The notes under the pieces are model-generated. The model was not told where the DNA came from. It made no database searches and was given only the letters and a program-made list of their open reading frames with translations. DNA of 64,000 nt from the NCBI GenBank assembly GCA_023055425.1, contig JALGPY010000010.1, positions 22,646,363 through 22,710,362 of the forward strand, in the 5' to 3' direction. A program made the translations under genes and the position numbers. Of this stretch, positions 11,726 to 22,082 are shown one piece after another. Origin of the DNA: Linanthus parryae (Eukaryota > Streptophyta > Magnoliopsida > Ericales > Polemoniaceae). The number at the start of each line of letters is the position of its first letter. The stretch's first letter is position 1.

Positions 11726-12220
11726 TCATACCAAATCCTTTGAGATGAGTTTATTCAAGGTGTGTATACTAATATGCCCAAGCTTTCTGTGCCAAAGCTT
11801 TGAATCTTCCTTCAAGGCCTTGAGGCATTTTAGCTTGTCACCTGCAACACTGTTAGTACTCATAGCATATAGATTATATGATCTAGGAGCAGTGAATATG
11901 CAATCACCAGATTTCTCATCTTGCACCACACATTTCTCCTTGTCAACTATAGCTTTATAACCTTTATCATAACTGAGAGATGCTAAGCAGATTATACTTA
12001 AGTCCATCTCCAGATAAACATCAGAGATAGAGTTAGTAGAACCATTACCAATACTACCTATACCAATGATATTGCATTTTACTTTGTCACCAAGTGTGAT
12101 TGTTCCTCCAGATTTTTCGGTGAGTTCAGTAAAGAGAGACTTCTTTCCACTCATATGTCTAGAACATCCGTTGTCTAATATCCATTTCTGATCTTTCAAG
12201 GCCTTGGTGACATCCTGCAA
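11726..12220 (-). pseudogene. Sirevirus A protease and pre-integrase domain
   Basis: A 164-aa open stretch. Near the start, WILDNGCSRHMSG is the copia aspartic protease active site, normally D-S-G; here the Ser reads Asn. It continues with KSGGTITLGDKVKCNIIGIGSIGN and the flap-like region. The GAG-pre-integrase motif LWHRKLGHISIHTLNKL supplies the integrase zinc-finger histidines. It lies in a different frame from gag, which ends only 8 bp upstream in element sense (12228). The sequence SLKxLKALKED overlaps a copy of the palindrome near 11808. Confidence 0.85.
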
Positions 12221-12227
12221 AAATAAA

Positions 12228-14108
12228 TCATTGCCTCAACAGGCTGTTAGACCAAGTGCATAACTTTGAGTCATAATCAAAATCAGCCATGTTTGGTGGT
12301 CTAATTCCTTTTGGAACCCAAATCTGCCTAACTTGTCCCTTAAGCTGATAAGGATAAGTATTACTCATAATGTGAGGTTCTGATCTTCTGAAGGGACAAG
12401 TTAATCTGACATGACCAATTTTTCCACAGTAACGACATTTTGGAGAATGTCTGCTACGAGATTTGACAAAAGTAGTTTGGCTTTTCTTTGGAAAATTTGG
12501 ATTATAGCCAATCCCACTTTTATGCATTGATTTCAGACTTCCTCCAAGAATGAGATTTAGATTATGTTCTGAGCCTGTAAAACTAGCTAGGACCTTGTTA
12601 GACTCTTGAAGTTTCTCAGTCAAAGAACATATTTGTTGTTTTAAATCCTCAGAATGAGTCTTTAGATCAGCATATCTTTCAGTCAAAACATTTTTTTGAT
12701 CAACAACCTCTTTTATCTGTGCCTTCAAGGCTTTGAACCTGCTGTCCAAGGCCTTGAAGTCCTTCTCAAACTTTGTCGTAGAGACTTCAACAGTTTTGTT
12801 AGTAAAAACTAGGTCCAGGTTCTCTTTTACCTGCTCATGAATCTTAATCTTTAAAGCATAAATCTCATTTCTATAACTTTCCTCTTTCAAAAACATACGC
12901 TTGAGAATTTCAGGAAGCACATCAAAAGGACTAGCAAGAAGTTTTTTTACCATATCTTCAATGTGTCTGTCTGATGATTTTTCTTCATCATGCTTGGCCA
13001 TGAACCACAAGTTTGCTTGATCTTCTTCTGTGTCTGAGTCACTTGATGAATCAGAATCACTCCAAGATGTCATCATGTCTTTCTTCCTTCTGTTGTCACT
13101 ATCTTTCTTCTGAAAGTTCCCGTTCTTCTTCTTTTTTTGACAGTCCCTTACTAAATGATCTGCATCACCACACTCAAAACAATTCATTACTTTAGTTTTA
13201 CGTGGCTGTGATGAAGGTTTACCTTTGTAGTGCTTGCTGCCTGAAGGTCTTAATCTCTCTCTGTTGTAGTCCCTGTTACCAGAGTTTCTTTTCTTCTTGA
13301 GAATCCTGGCCAAGGCCTTGGAGATCAATGCTAAAACCTCTTCATCATCATGCTCATCTTCAGTCTCAAGGCCTTGAGACTTTTCACTGTCTTCGGCCTT
13401 AAGTGCTAAGTTCTTGAAGTTTTCACTCAAATCACCTTCCACATCCTTCATAGACATTTCATGAGTGAGCAGCATTCCTTGTAGATCATCTAGCTGAAGA
13501 AGACTTAAATCCTGAGCTTCCTCAATGGATGTTGTCTTTCGCTCCCACTTGGCTTTTGGCAAGCTTCTCAGAATTTTCCTGACCTTCTCCTCATTCGAGA
13601 ACTTCTTTCCCAATGACTCCATATTATTCACCACATCAGTGAATCTTTTGAACATCTCCTTGATGGTCTCATCTTAGTTCATCTTGAACAACTCATATTG
13701 CCTCAAAAGTATGTTGATTTGGGTCTGCTTAACCTGGCTAGTTCCTTCATATGTCACAACCAGTTTATCCCATACTTCTTTGGCACTCTTGCAATTTGAC
13801 ACTCTGTTGAACTCATCTTCATTGAGAGCACAGTATAACAGATTCATAGCCTTGTAATTTTTTGGTACCTATCCCAGTTCAGTCACTGAAAGATTTTCCT
13901 CAGACTTGATACATCTGACTCCATCGATTGTAGTATAGTACTCATGAGGACCATTCTGAACTATTGACCACAGTTCCATGTCTTGACCTATGATGAACAT
14001 CTTCATCAATGCCTTCCAGTGCATGAAGTTATCACCACAGAACAATGGAGGTCTGTTGGCTGCCCTTCCTTGTGAGAATCCACTATCTCCTACATTACTC
14101 ATAGTCAC
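12228..14108 (-). pseudogene. Sirevirus A gag (two in-frame stops)
   Basis: This is the capsid/nucleocapsid precursor. It starts near 14108 (MTMSNVGDSGFSQGRAAN). The gag core includes DNFMHWKALMKMFIIGQD and WSIVQNG, then continues after a TAG at 13869-13871 and a TAA at 13674-13676, all in one frame. FKRFTDVVNNMESLGKKF and KILRSLPKAKWERKT follow. There are two CCHC knuckles, CFECGDADHLVRDC and CRYCGKIGHVRLTC, separated by a long acidic, coiled-coil-like segment. Two knuckles are usual for Sirevirus gag. The segment at 12721-12780 encodes FKAL twice, each within a copy of the element palindrome. The ORF ends at 12228. Confidence 0.9.
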
Positions 14109-14138
14109 AAGATTGTTAGATCTATATCAGTGACCCAA

Positions 14139-14150
14139 GCTCTGATACCA
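14139..14150 (-). promoter_or_regulatory. Sirevirus A primer-binding site (initiator tRNA-Met type)
   Basis: Minus strand reads TGGTATCAGAGC, the classic plant PBS complementary to initiator tRNA-Met, two bases inside the 5' LTR. Confidence 0.92.
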
Positions 14151-14152
14151 AT

Positions 14153-15656
14153 TGAAAGTGTGTACTGTAGACTAAATACAGGACCTAAATAATCTAGAAG
14201 GGGGGAGGGGGTTGAATAGAGTATGGAAACTTTTTTCAAAACTCAGATTCTAACAGATTAGCTTTGTGTGAAACTCAAATCTCAAGGCCTTGAGATTTTA
14301 TAAAACTGTCAGAAACTTTCAAAGGCTAATTAGAAAGCTTCAAGGCCTTGAACTATTACCAGTTATAAACAGCTTATAAACCCTAGTTTGATTTGAGTTG
14401 TAAGCAGCAGAAAATAACAAAACTGTAAAGTAAAGAACACCAGGCAATTTACAGAGTTCAGTCCCAATGGACCTTATCTCTGCCTGAGGGATATAATCCC
14501 ACCGGGATTGGGAAAAAACTTCTTATTACTCACACAGAAACAGCCCTAGATTTTCAAGCCTAAGTGATTTCCCTTACACCTATACAGCTTGTGGTTCCAA
14601 ACCTATCTAGTTCCAACTACTAAATGTTGAGCTAACAAGAACATCTTCTTGTTCACTTGAACAACCAAACACTAGGTTTAGTGAGGTTTAAGATATTTAA
14701 AAGATACACAGATTACAAAACAGGTGAAGAACACAGTAGAAGAAATAAGCTAGTGAAGCCTGGATGTGTTCTTCTGGAAACTGGAATGACTTGATCTTCT
14801 GAAATCTGGAATTGAAGCTTGAGTTCCTGTGTGTTTGAATGAATGATCTCCCACGAATTTGTCACACTTCTCTGAGTATTCTCCAAGCCCCTCTCTTTCA
14901 AAATTCAAGCAAGTCTCTTTATCCACCAGCTGCAACTGAATGAGAGATTTTAGGATCTCAATTCCTACAAATCCTCCTTCTGTTTTCAACTGAAATTCCA
15001 ACATCTCTAAGTGGATACCCGTTGGAGTTTGTTGAGATTGTTCTTGCACGTTTAATAAACCCGCAAAAACATTAAAATACGGCAACAACAAAGTCCAGAA
15101 TAATAACAGTACTATGACTGTATGGTTTTTCCAGTTTCTGATAAAAACTGATTAAAAGATTAGAACAGTAATCTGATTAACTTTTGACACATATAAATCA
15201 TGATAAACAAGTTTAAGACTCTTAGAAGTCAATAAAAAATCACAATAAAAATGATCAAAACCTGCAAGAAAGAATCAACTTAGTTCTGTAAAACTGCCAG
15301 CAGCTCAAGGCACATCTCAAGGCCTTGAAGCTCTGAACATGCTTCACAGTCTGTTAAAGTTAAATCCAGAAAACTTTGATTCTCCCTATTCTAATCATCT
15401 GCATTTGTGTTAGCTATGTAGATAATGTAAAACAAGAGTATCCCTGATCTGTATAATCAGATAACCAATCTGCAACACAAGATTGTTAGAACATTCAACA
15501 TAATAGAAACAACTCTCAAGGATTTGAAGCTCTGTCAGTATCAAGGCCTTGGAGCACCAAAAATGTTTTGTTTCCTATGTCTTTGTCTTTGTCTTCGCCT
15601 TTCATCACTCAAAACAATTACTTCTCAAAACACACTCAAGGGTCTTTGAGTCAACA
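14153..15656 (-). repeat. Sirevirus A 5' LTR
   Basis: 1504 bp, TGAAAGTGTG...GAGTCAACA in plus sense, followed by TSD CAGTG at 15657-15661. The perfect palindrome lies at 14281-14294, matching the copy at 5048-5061. Scattered substitutions against 4921-6424 show post-insertion divergence. ORFs 14713-14901 and 14750-15091 inside are spurious. Confidence 0.93.
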
Positions 15657-15661
15657 CAGTG

Positions 15662-16667
15662 ACAAGTTATCCATGAAAACTTCCAGGTTTTTCTCGATCA
15701 TATCTAAAAATATGGCCATCATGCATCGCTAGAATGTTGCTGGAGCGTTGCACAATCCAAATGGCATACGTCTAAAGGAGAACGTACCATAAGGGCAAGT
15801 GATCGTTGTTTTTTCTTGATCTTCCCGATTATTGTAGATCGGGTTGTATCCGGAGTACCTATCAAGAAATCAGTAACAAGCATGGTAAGCCAGTCTATCC
15901 AGCATCTGGTCCATGAACGACAGTGGAAAGTGGTCTTTCAGTGTTGCATCATTCAGCTTCCGATAATCCATGCAGATTCGCCAGCCTGTAAGAGTGCGCT
16001 GAGCGATCTTTTCCAGATCAGCATTCAGTATCACTGTCATAACCCCTTTTTTAGGCACACACTAGACAGGCCTGACCAAGGTGCTATCTGATATATGGTA
16101 CACAATTCCTGCTTCCAGCCACTTCATGACCTCTATAGGCACAATGTCTTTCTTGATCGGATTCAGTCTGCGCTGAGGCTGAATTACTAGCTTCATTCCT
16201 TCGTCAATCCTGATCTTGTGCATGCAGTTGTCGGGACTGATTTCCTTGAGATAAAAAATTGTCCCTCCAATATCCTCCTTATGCTCTTTCAAAACTTCCA
16301 GCAGCTTCTGTTTCGGTTCCTGAGATGGAAGAGACGAGACAATTACTGTCAGAGTATTATTTTCACCAATATATGCATACCTGAGGTGGTCCAGGAGTTG
16401 TTTCAGTTCCAGGACTGGTGGCTGCTTGAGTGATGGGACGAGAGCCATTTTCTGTTCGCCTTCTTCATCTTTATATAAAGTGGTACAACCTTTAGTTCTC
16501 ATGGCCTGCTCCTTCTGGTGATCCTCCTTTTTCTCTGGGTACATGTCTTCACGCTCTGCCCATAGTTCATCCATCTCGTCGTTTTCCAAGCCTTCATCAA
16601 TCACTTCCACAACAAAAACAGTTTTCATGACCATAATAATCTGGGAGCTGGAGAGACTTGAAAACAT
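15662..16667 (-). pseudogene. Athila A reverse transcriptase N-terminal part, cut by Sirevirus A
   Basis: The upstream half of the Athila A RT. 16062-16667 holds the pre-RT region (ELKQLLDHLRYAYIGEN, GGTIFYLKEISPDNCMHKI, RRLNPIKKDIV, EVMKWLEAGIVYHISDS). 15870-16058 has the RT motif CMDYRKLNDATLKDHFPLSFMDQMLDR. In the last bases before the insertion the catalytic box reads FMDN instead of the family's FMDD. The Sirevirus lies only about a dozen bases after it, and reading resumes at 4920. Several frameshifts and stops are present. The motif set is Athila-type rather than chromovirus-type. Confidence 0.87.
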
Positions 16668-16680
16668 TGTATTTTACTTT

Positions 16681-17253
16681 TTATTCATTAATTTTCACAG
16701 ATAGCTCTCCACTCTTGCAGTTGATGATGGCTTCTCCAGTTGCTAGAAATGTTATGCCCATAATAAGCGGAACCTCCCCTGCCTCCATATCCAGAATCAC
16801 AAAATCTGCTGGAAAAATTAGTTCCCCAACTTTCTCCAGAATGTCTTCAATGACTCCATAAGCAGGTTTTACGGATCTGTCAGCCATCTGAAGAATAATT
16901 CTAGTTGGCCGAGGGTCCCCGACCCCCAAACTTTTGAAGATGGGAAGCGGCATTACATTAATGCTGGCCCCTAAGTCACATAGAGAATTTCCTTTGTAAG
17001 CACCACCTAGGGTTACTGGGATCACAAAATTGCCAGGTTCCTTCTTTTTCAGTGGTAGCCCATTTTTCACACAATTGCTCGCTTCTTTCGTCATATTGAC
17101 TGTCTCGAAATCACTCATTCGTCTCCTTCCATATAGTATGTCCTTGAGGAATTTTTCAGTGGTAGCAAATTTTATCCAATGCATCGGCAAACGGTATGTT
17201 GATCTACAACTGTTTGAATACTTCGAGAAATCAGGAGTAGTCTTTGCTGTCAT
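16681..17253 (-). pseudogene. Athila A protease region
   Basis: A 190-aa stretch holding the aspartic-protease-like domain of Athila polyproteins. FVIPVTLGGAY is followed by CDLGASINVMPLPIFKSLG near residue 94. In Athila-lineage elements this motif is usually DLGAS rather than DSGA, so the Leu is lineage-typical rather than damage. DLEAGEVPLIMG-like DMEAGEVPLIMGITFL supplies the second half (the ILG-type motif). It sits between gag upstream and RT downstream and is separated from both by stops. Confidence 0.82.
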
Positions 17254-18894
17254 CCCTCTTGCGTGTTTACCTCCTTGGAAATTGGCACTGTTTCTTATTT
17301 ATCCTTATCAGTTTGTAATGCATACTGTCCGGCCAGGCTCTTTGGCTGGGGGCTGAAGATTGAACTGTCTTCCCTGTCAAAAATTCCGTGTTCGATATTT
17401 TTGACTTTTTTGCACGTGCATGACTGGGATACGGCGGATCCTGTAGTGAAACTCCACTCCGAGTTGTGATGGCATTGATCTGAGCGCGTGGATTTTTCAT
17501 TGTGTTTGATGGTAGGTTCCCTGGAGCTCTTTCCGCCTGATTCTGTGCAAGCTGACAATTTTGTACCTCCAAGGTGCGTATTGCAATTTTCATTGAAGTT
17601 ACGTCAGCAGTGACTGCATCAACCTGCGAGAATTCAGCTTCCCATCGTTCATTAAATTTTCCCATGTAGTTCTCAAAATGCTGTATTGATAGGTTAATAT
17701 GTGGTTGCGCTGCTGGTGCTTGCGGTGCAGGGGCTGCCTGCTGTGTCTGTGGCCTGTGTTGAAAACCTGGTGCATAAACTGCTGCATTAGGGTTTCCGTA
17801 CCGGAACCCAGGATGGTCACGTGTACCTGGTCTATAGCGGCTTGGATCCCACTGTTGCTTAACGTAGCGTCCTCATTCTGAAGTTCCTGGATGGCTGCAC
17901 CCAAGTCTGGTTTGTCCACTGCTGCTACAGTCTTTTTTTCTGTATAGACCTTTTTGACCAGGTCTTGCACCACTTTCGTCAGATTTTCAATTCGATCATC
18001 AGCCACTGGTTCTGCTAGTGCTGTGAGCCTGCGGACATCAAATACGCGAGTATCCTGTTTGGCTAGTTGCTTCATCATCTCATAAGCTCCATCTTTATCC
18101 ACATGGTACAGAAATTACCCCCAACTTTTCTATTAATCCTGTCAGCATTCTCCCTGTCCAGAGCATGGTAGAATACTTGCAGAATTTTCGCGTCCCCGAA
18201 GCCATGATTAGGGCATCTTTTTACAATTCTCTTCAACCTGTCCCATGCGTCTACCACCGTCTCGCCCATCTTCTGTTTGAAAGAAAAGAATTCGCTTTGA
18301 AGTTTGATAACCCGAGAAGCGGGGTAGAATTTTGCCAAAAGGTCAAAAAACGCAGCCTTCCAAGGTTGTGATAGATCTCGATGGTCTGGCTTCCAGCCAG
18401 TCATTTGCTGTCCTGAACAAGCAGTAGGGAAACAAGATCAATTTTAGTGTGTCTGATTCAACTCCCCTTTATTTGATCTTGTTACAGTAATCCTCAAACT
18501 TCCCAAGGAAATCGTTCGTTTCTTTGTCAGCTTTCCCATTGAACGGACAATGGGTCTGGGAAGTTTGGATAGTGGATGATTTCAGATCGAAGTGCTCCGC
18601 TGTTATTGGAGGAACTACGATGGCTCGCTCATGTCCTCCAGTAGGAACTTCGAAATTCTAAACTATCACCCTCCCAGATCTGTTGTAGGTACTCTGGTTG
18701 TTCCGGGCAGCAAAGCCTCCTGCAATCAGATCCTCAATATAGCGAGACATCTGGGCTGGGGTGCGTGTCTCAGGTTCCGTGGGTGTAACATCTCCGTGTT
18801 TAAACATCTTGGCATGGTGTCTGCGGTTTTGCTCTCTGAAAAGTTTTTCTGGATCTTCGAGTGGTGTCACGAGTTCGTGAGGCAATCTGGGCAT
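17254..18894 (-). pseudogene. Athila A gag (fragmented)
   Basis: Athila gag spread over several frames. It probably starts at 18894 (MPRLPHELVTPLEDPEKLF). The core is at 18075-18404: LAKFYPASRVIKLQSEFFSFKQKMGETVVDAWDR, KRCPNHGFGDAKILQVFYHALD. This matches the plant retrotransposon gag pattern of a hydrophobic-basic helix followed by FYxGL. Later pieces at 17599-18102 and 17267-17665 include a Lys/Asp-rich region and the usual pre-protease stretch NAITTRSGVSLQDPPYP. The piece boundaries coincide with indels. No CCHC knuckle is visible, which is usual for Athila. Confidence 0.82.
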
Positions 18895-19007
18895 ACAATT
18901 ACAATTGCCTGAAAGACAGAGTTCAAGAGCAGTAAGATAAGAGAAAACATAAAAATAAGAGAAAAAACTTTGAAACTAATTCTGATTCCTAAGAGAAACT
19001 GTCACCG

Positions 19008-19025
19008 CTCCCCGGCAACGGCTCC
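19008..19025 (-). promoter_or_regulatory. Athila A primer-binding site
   Basis: Minus strand reads GGAGCCGTTGCCGGGGAG, the Athila/Tat-type PBS (usually TGGCGCCGTTGCCGGGGA), just inside the LTR that ends at 19033. The first bases differ from the consensus. Confidence 0.85.
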
Positions 19026-20015
19026 TAGAACTTGATAGCGTAAATCTAGGTGTGCTTTTTCGCAAGTGTACGATCAAGTAATATAGAGTACGTATTTGTG
19101 ACTAAGATTATTGAACCCCCTAGAATAGGACGATTTTTAACTTTCGAAAATCAGAATTAATAGCAAAGCTGTAAGAAGGAGGAATTGTTGTGTGTGTTAT
19201 ACTAAACTAAATTGGAGTAAATAAAAGCAGTAATTAAAGTCAATGTTTTTTATGTAAATTTTCTGGGAATTTTTCTAAGTCTGGAAACTGATGAATTAAA
19301 GATCCAAGCTCCAGGATCCCCTAGTGTTTACTATTCAGCTTTTACAGTTTACTTTGATTTCAAAAACACACAGCGGTGTTGTTTATGCCAAAATACCAGT
19401 GATACAATCTCCTGTCGGTCTCATGCATCTATCACTCTCCTGCATATTTTCGGATCCCCTTGGTTCACCACAATCTGCATGTTTGTTCTAAGTCTGCTAG
19501 GGTTACAGGTTATCCTCTCGGTCTCCCACTAAACTTCTAGCAGTTGGTCTAATGCTTTCGGGCTAGTCCCCTGATTCTCTTCACCTCTCGGTCCATTAAG
19601 GCAGAGTACTAAATCCTGTCTTCTCTTCCTAACTCTCACTGGCCACTCTCGCGCACCAGATCCTGTCTCTAGAACTCCTGGGTGATCAGGCCGTTCATGC
19701 ATAAATATAAAATCAAAGACAGAATAATAAACAATCCAATACTGTATTAAGACTTCAAACTAGTCATGAATCTGTGATCAAAACAAACTACGTCACTGAA
19801 TGCATAAACCCTAGGTTCACCGAGAACCTAGGTAAAAGGTTTAGCTAGCGTACATTATTGATAAACACAGTTTCTTAAAATAAAGAGAAGGTAGATCAAA
19901 CGAGATTATTGCTGTGAACTGAAACTGCTCCGTGCTCTGATCTGCTCCAATACTCCGGTGCTGATGATGAATTGTGTGATTCAATATCGTCTCCTTTCGT
20001 AAGCAGGGACCCTCT

Positions 20016-20023
20016 TATTTATA
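20016..20023 (-). promoter_or_regulatory. Probable TATA box of Athila A LTR
   Basis: TATAAATA on the minus strand in GC-richer surroundings (CTGTATAAATAAGAGGG), positioned between the repeat-rich U3 and the R-U5 part of the LTR. Confidence 0.55.
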
Positions 20024-20099
20024 CAGCCACAAATTCCAAAACTGATGCCTGAAATTTCTGTCATGCCCCTGTCTAAACCGCCCAGGGAAGCTTCTGGAA

Positions 20100-20545
20100 A
20101 TTGTCACGTGCGTCTGAAAGCAGAATGGGTGCATCTGAACGCAGCCTGCGTCCGGGCGCACATCCCCCGCGTCTCGACACACCAACTTAGCCACTGATTT
20201 CCACTGATTTTTCTTCCCTGCGTTTGAACGCACATGGGCCGCGTTTGAACGCAGCCTGCGTTTGAACACAGGAGTCTTGCGTCTGGACGCACCTCTCTTA
20301 GTCTTCTGGTTGACTTTTCCCCTGAGTTGACTTTTCTGCATTGTGAACTTCCTGCGTCTGAACACAGGATGGCTTCGTCTGAACGCTGCTTCCATAGCCT
20401 CCTCGTCAGTTTTCTGCTCTGAGATTCTGTGTTTGAACGCAGAGACCATGCGTTTGAACAAAGGTCCCTTGGAAAGTTTTCCTGTCTTCTGCTGCTGCTA
20501 TATTCTGTGTTAGAACGCAGATATGTGCTTCTGAACGCACATACT
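20100..20545. repeat. Dispersed near-palindrome TGCGTTTGAACGCA, second cluster (LTR U3)
   Basis: About a dozen copies, including TGCGTTTGAACGCA, TGCGTCTGGACGCA and TGCGTCTGAACACA. Several variants keep both arms complementary while changing the inner bases. The cluster lies directly upstream of the TATA box in element sense. Confidence 0.8.
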
Positions 20546-20828
20546 TAGTCATTTTCTACACTTTTCAGCTTTAACTTCTTGATATCCATCCCGAGCCTCC
20601 CTCATGCATTTCTGGTACCTGTTTCCTGCACATAAAAGCAAGTACCCGCGATCATATCCAAATAGACAAAATTATGCATGAAATTACTCAAATATAGAAA
20701 TTATACCCTCAGTGTTCTCTTTCCTGTATCAAGTGGAAAACTGCCCAGAAAACTAGAGAAATCAACCTCAACAGGGTCAGGACTAATTGTAAAAGACGTC
20801 CCAGAATAACTCTATCTGAGAGTTATCA

Positions 20829-20939
20829 ATCACACAAACAAGGTACAATTCGTTAATCCTCATCATGTTATGAATGCTTGCCTGCGATCCGTGGAGGGCT
20901 TTGAGAAGGATTAATATTTGTTATTCCGTTGCGCTACCC
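20829..20939. other. Unassigned spacer between Athila A LTR and Sirevirus B
   Basis: About 110 bp between the Athila LTR end and the last recognisable base of the Sirevirus B env-like ORF. No ORF, and no match to either neighbour by eye. It may be a remnant of a further insertion. Confidence 0.4.
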
Positions 20940-21690
20940 GCATCAAAACCCTACATCAACATCATACACCTACGGACAACCTAAAACCTTTGAAAATACC
21001 TCATGATTTAACTGTATGTCTCTCCCAGAAACCTTAAAAGATAAAATGAACTCTTTATCAGGAACTTGATGCAGGTTAAGATAAAATAGCCTGGTCAATC
21101 TTGGGTATGCCTCTTCAGAGGGCTTAAAAATCTTCCAAATAGAAGTCCCTTTCAACATTCTAATGCACTGTAAATCCATCTTTTCTAACATGTCAGTGCA
21201 TATCATGCTACAGAATGCAACAGGGGTTGATGTATCGCAATCTAACCAAATCCCTTGTGATTTAAAATTGATAAACGAGTACTTTGATATAGAATACTTA
21301 CCAGACAAATTCTTCTCCCCTTTGGATTTTTCGGATTTCTGAATAACCTTCTGAGCATCATTCTCTTTTTCCTTCCTCTGAACTAGCTTCCTTATTAACT
21401 TTCTTCACCTTCTTCGAACTGGGCAATTGAATACCTTTTCCTTTGTCAGATTTTTCTTTCAGATCTGTTTTTTTCTTGCTTGGAGTAGGTTTCTCCACTT
21501 GATGAGTCTTCTTGATCTTCTTCAGAGGAGGAGGAGGAGATGGTACATGCATACTTACACTTTCAGAATTGGAACTCACAGTCTGAACCTCTTCTTCATG
21601 ACTGTTCTTTCTCTTCTGACCTTGACCCTTCTTCCCCATGCTACCTTCCCACTTGTTGAGTTGAAATTTTTGAGATCTTCGCGAATCCAT
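20940..21690 (-). pseudogene. Sirevirus B env-like ORF, truncated
   Basis: Homologue of the Sirevirus A extra ORF. It starts MDSRRSQKFQLNKWEGS at 21690, with a Lys/Ser/Pro-rich N-terminus (VPSPPPPLKKIKK). The conserved domain at 20970-21308 includes FCSMICTDMLEKMDLQCIRML, YPRLTRLFYLNLHQ, KVSGRDIQLNHE and FSKVLGCP. A stop follows, but homology to IPRKYNV-type sequence can be traced to about 20940. The N-terminal tails of A and B differ while the domain is conserved, suggesting that the domain was under selection. Confidence 0.7.
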
Positions 21691-21949
21691 TTGAGGGTTT
21701 TTGGTTTTAGATAGATAAGAAAGGTGAGGAAGAATATTTGCATGTAGAGTTGGAGTGAAAGAAGGAAATTGAATGATTCTAATTTTTTGAAGGAGATATT
21801 TAAAATATCTTCTGAAATTGGATTAGTAATTAAATACTGATTTAAAATTGGGAACACACTTATTTTAAATAGTAATAACAATGTTAAGCAAATATCTAAA
21901 GAGATAACACTCAACATTTGCTATACATAAAAAATTCTTGTAGTATGAA

Positions 21950-22082
21950 GATTTATATTCAAAGCTTTGAAAAGGATTTCAAGGCTTTGAAAAACTGTTA
22001 TACTTCAGACAAATCTTCAAGACTTTGAAAAGTTTTCCAAGGCTTTGAAAAACAAATAACATACCTGATACTACACCTACAT
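21950..22082. repeat. Sirevirus B palindrome cluster
   Basis: Four copies of TTTCAAGGCTTTGAAA-type sequence lie in the spacer between pol and the env-like ORF, the position where Sirevirus A has CTCAAGGCCTTGAG copies (8905-8918 and 8983). Further copies lie near 23766, 23826-23885, 25785-25820, 26361, 26415, 38053 and 39083. Confidence 0.75.

Larger units (their letters stand above)
4921..15656 (-). mobile_element. Sirevirus A: full-length Ty1/copia element nested in Athila A
   Basis: Structurally complete 10,736-bp element: 3' LTR (4921-6424), PPT, env-like ORF, RT-RNase H, integrase, protease, gag, PBS and 5' LTR (14153-15656). The TSD is CAGTG (4916-4920 and 15657-15661). Both LTRs are exactly 1504 bp. 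Sirevirus-type marks are the YVDDILFGATN RT motif, two CCHC knuckles in gag, an extra ORF after pol, and an LTR box with a long G tract (CTAGAAGGG..GTTGAATAGAG in plus sense). Gag, protease-integrase and the env-like ORF are broken, but RT-RNase H is open. The left LTR begins CGAAAG where the right one has TGAAAG. Confidence 0.93.
19033..20828 (-). repeat. Athila A 5' LTR
   Basis: 1796 bp; in plus sense TGATAGCG...AGAGTTATCA. On the minus strand it starts TGATAACTCTCAGATAGAGT, in which ATAACTCT and AGAGTTAT form a perfect 8-bp stem. A TATA box (minus TATAAATA, 20016-20023) separates a U3 rich in TGCGTTTGAACGCA copies from a roughly 1-kb R-U5. The partner 3' LTR is not in the window. ORFs 20015-20461 and 20104-20292 are artefacts of the repeat. 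Confidence 0.85.
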
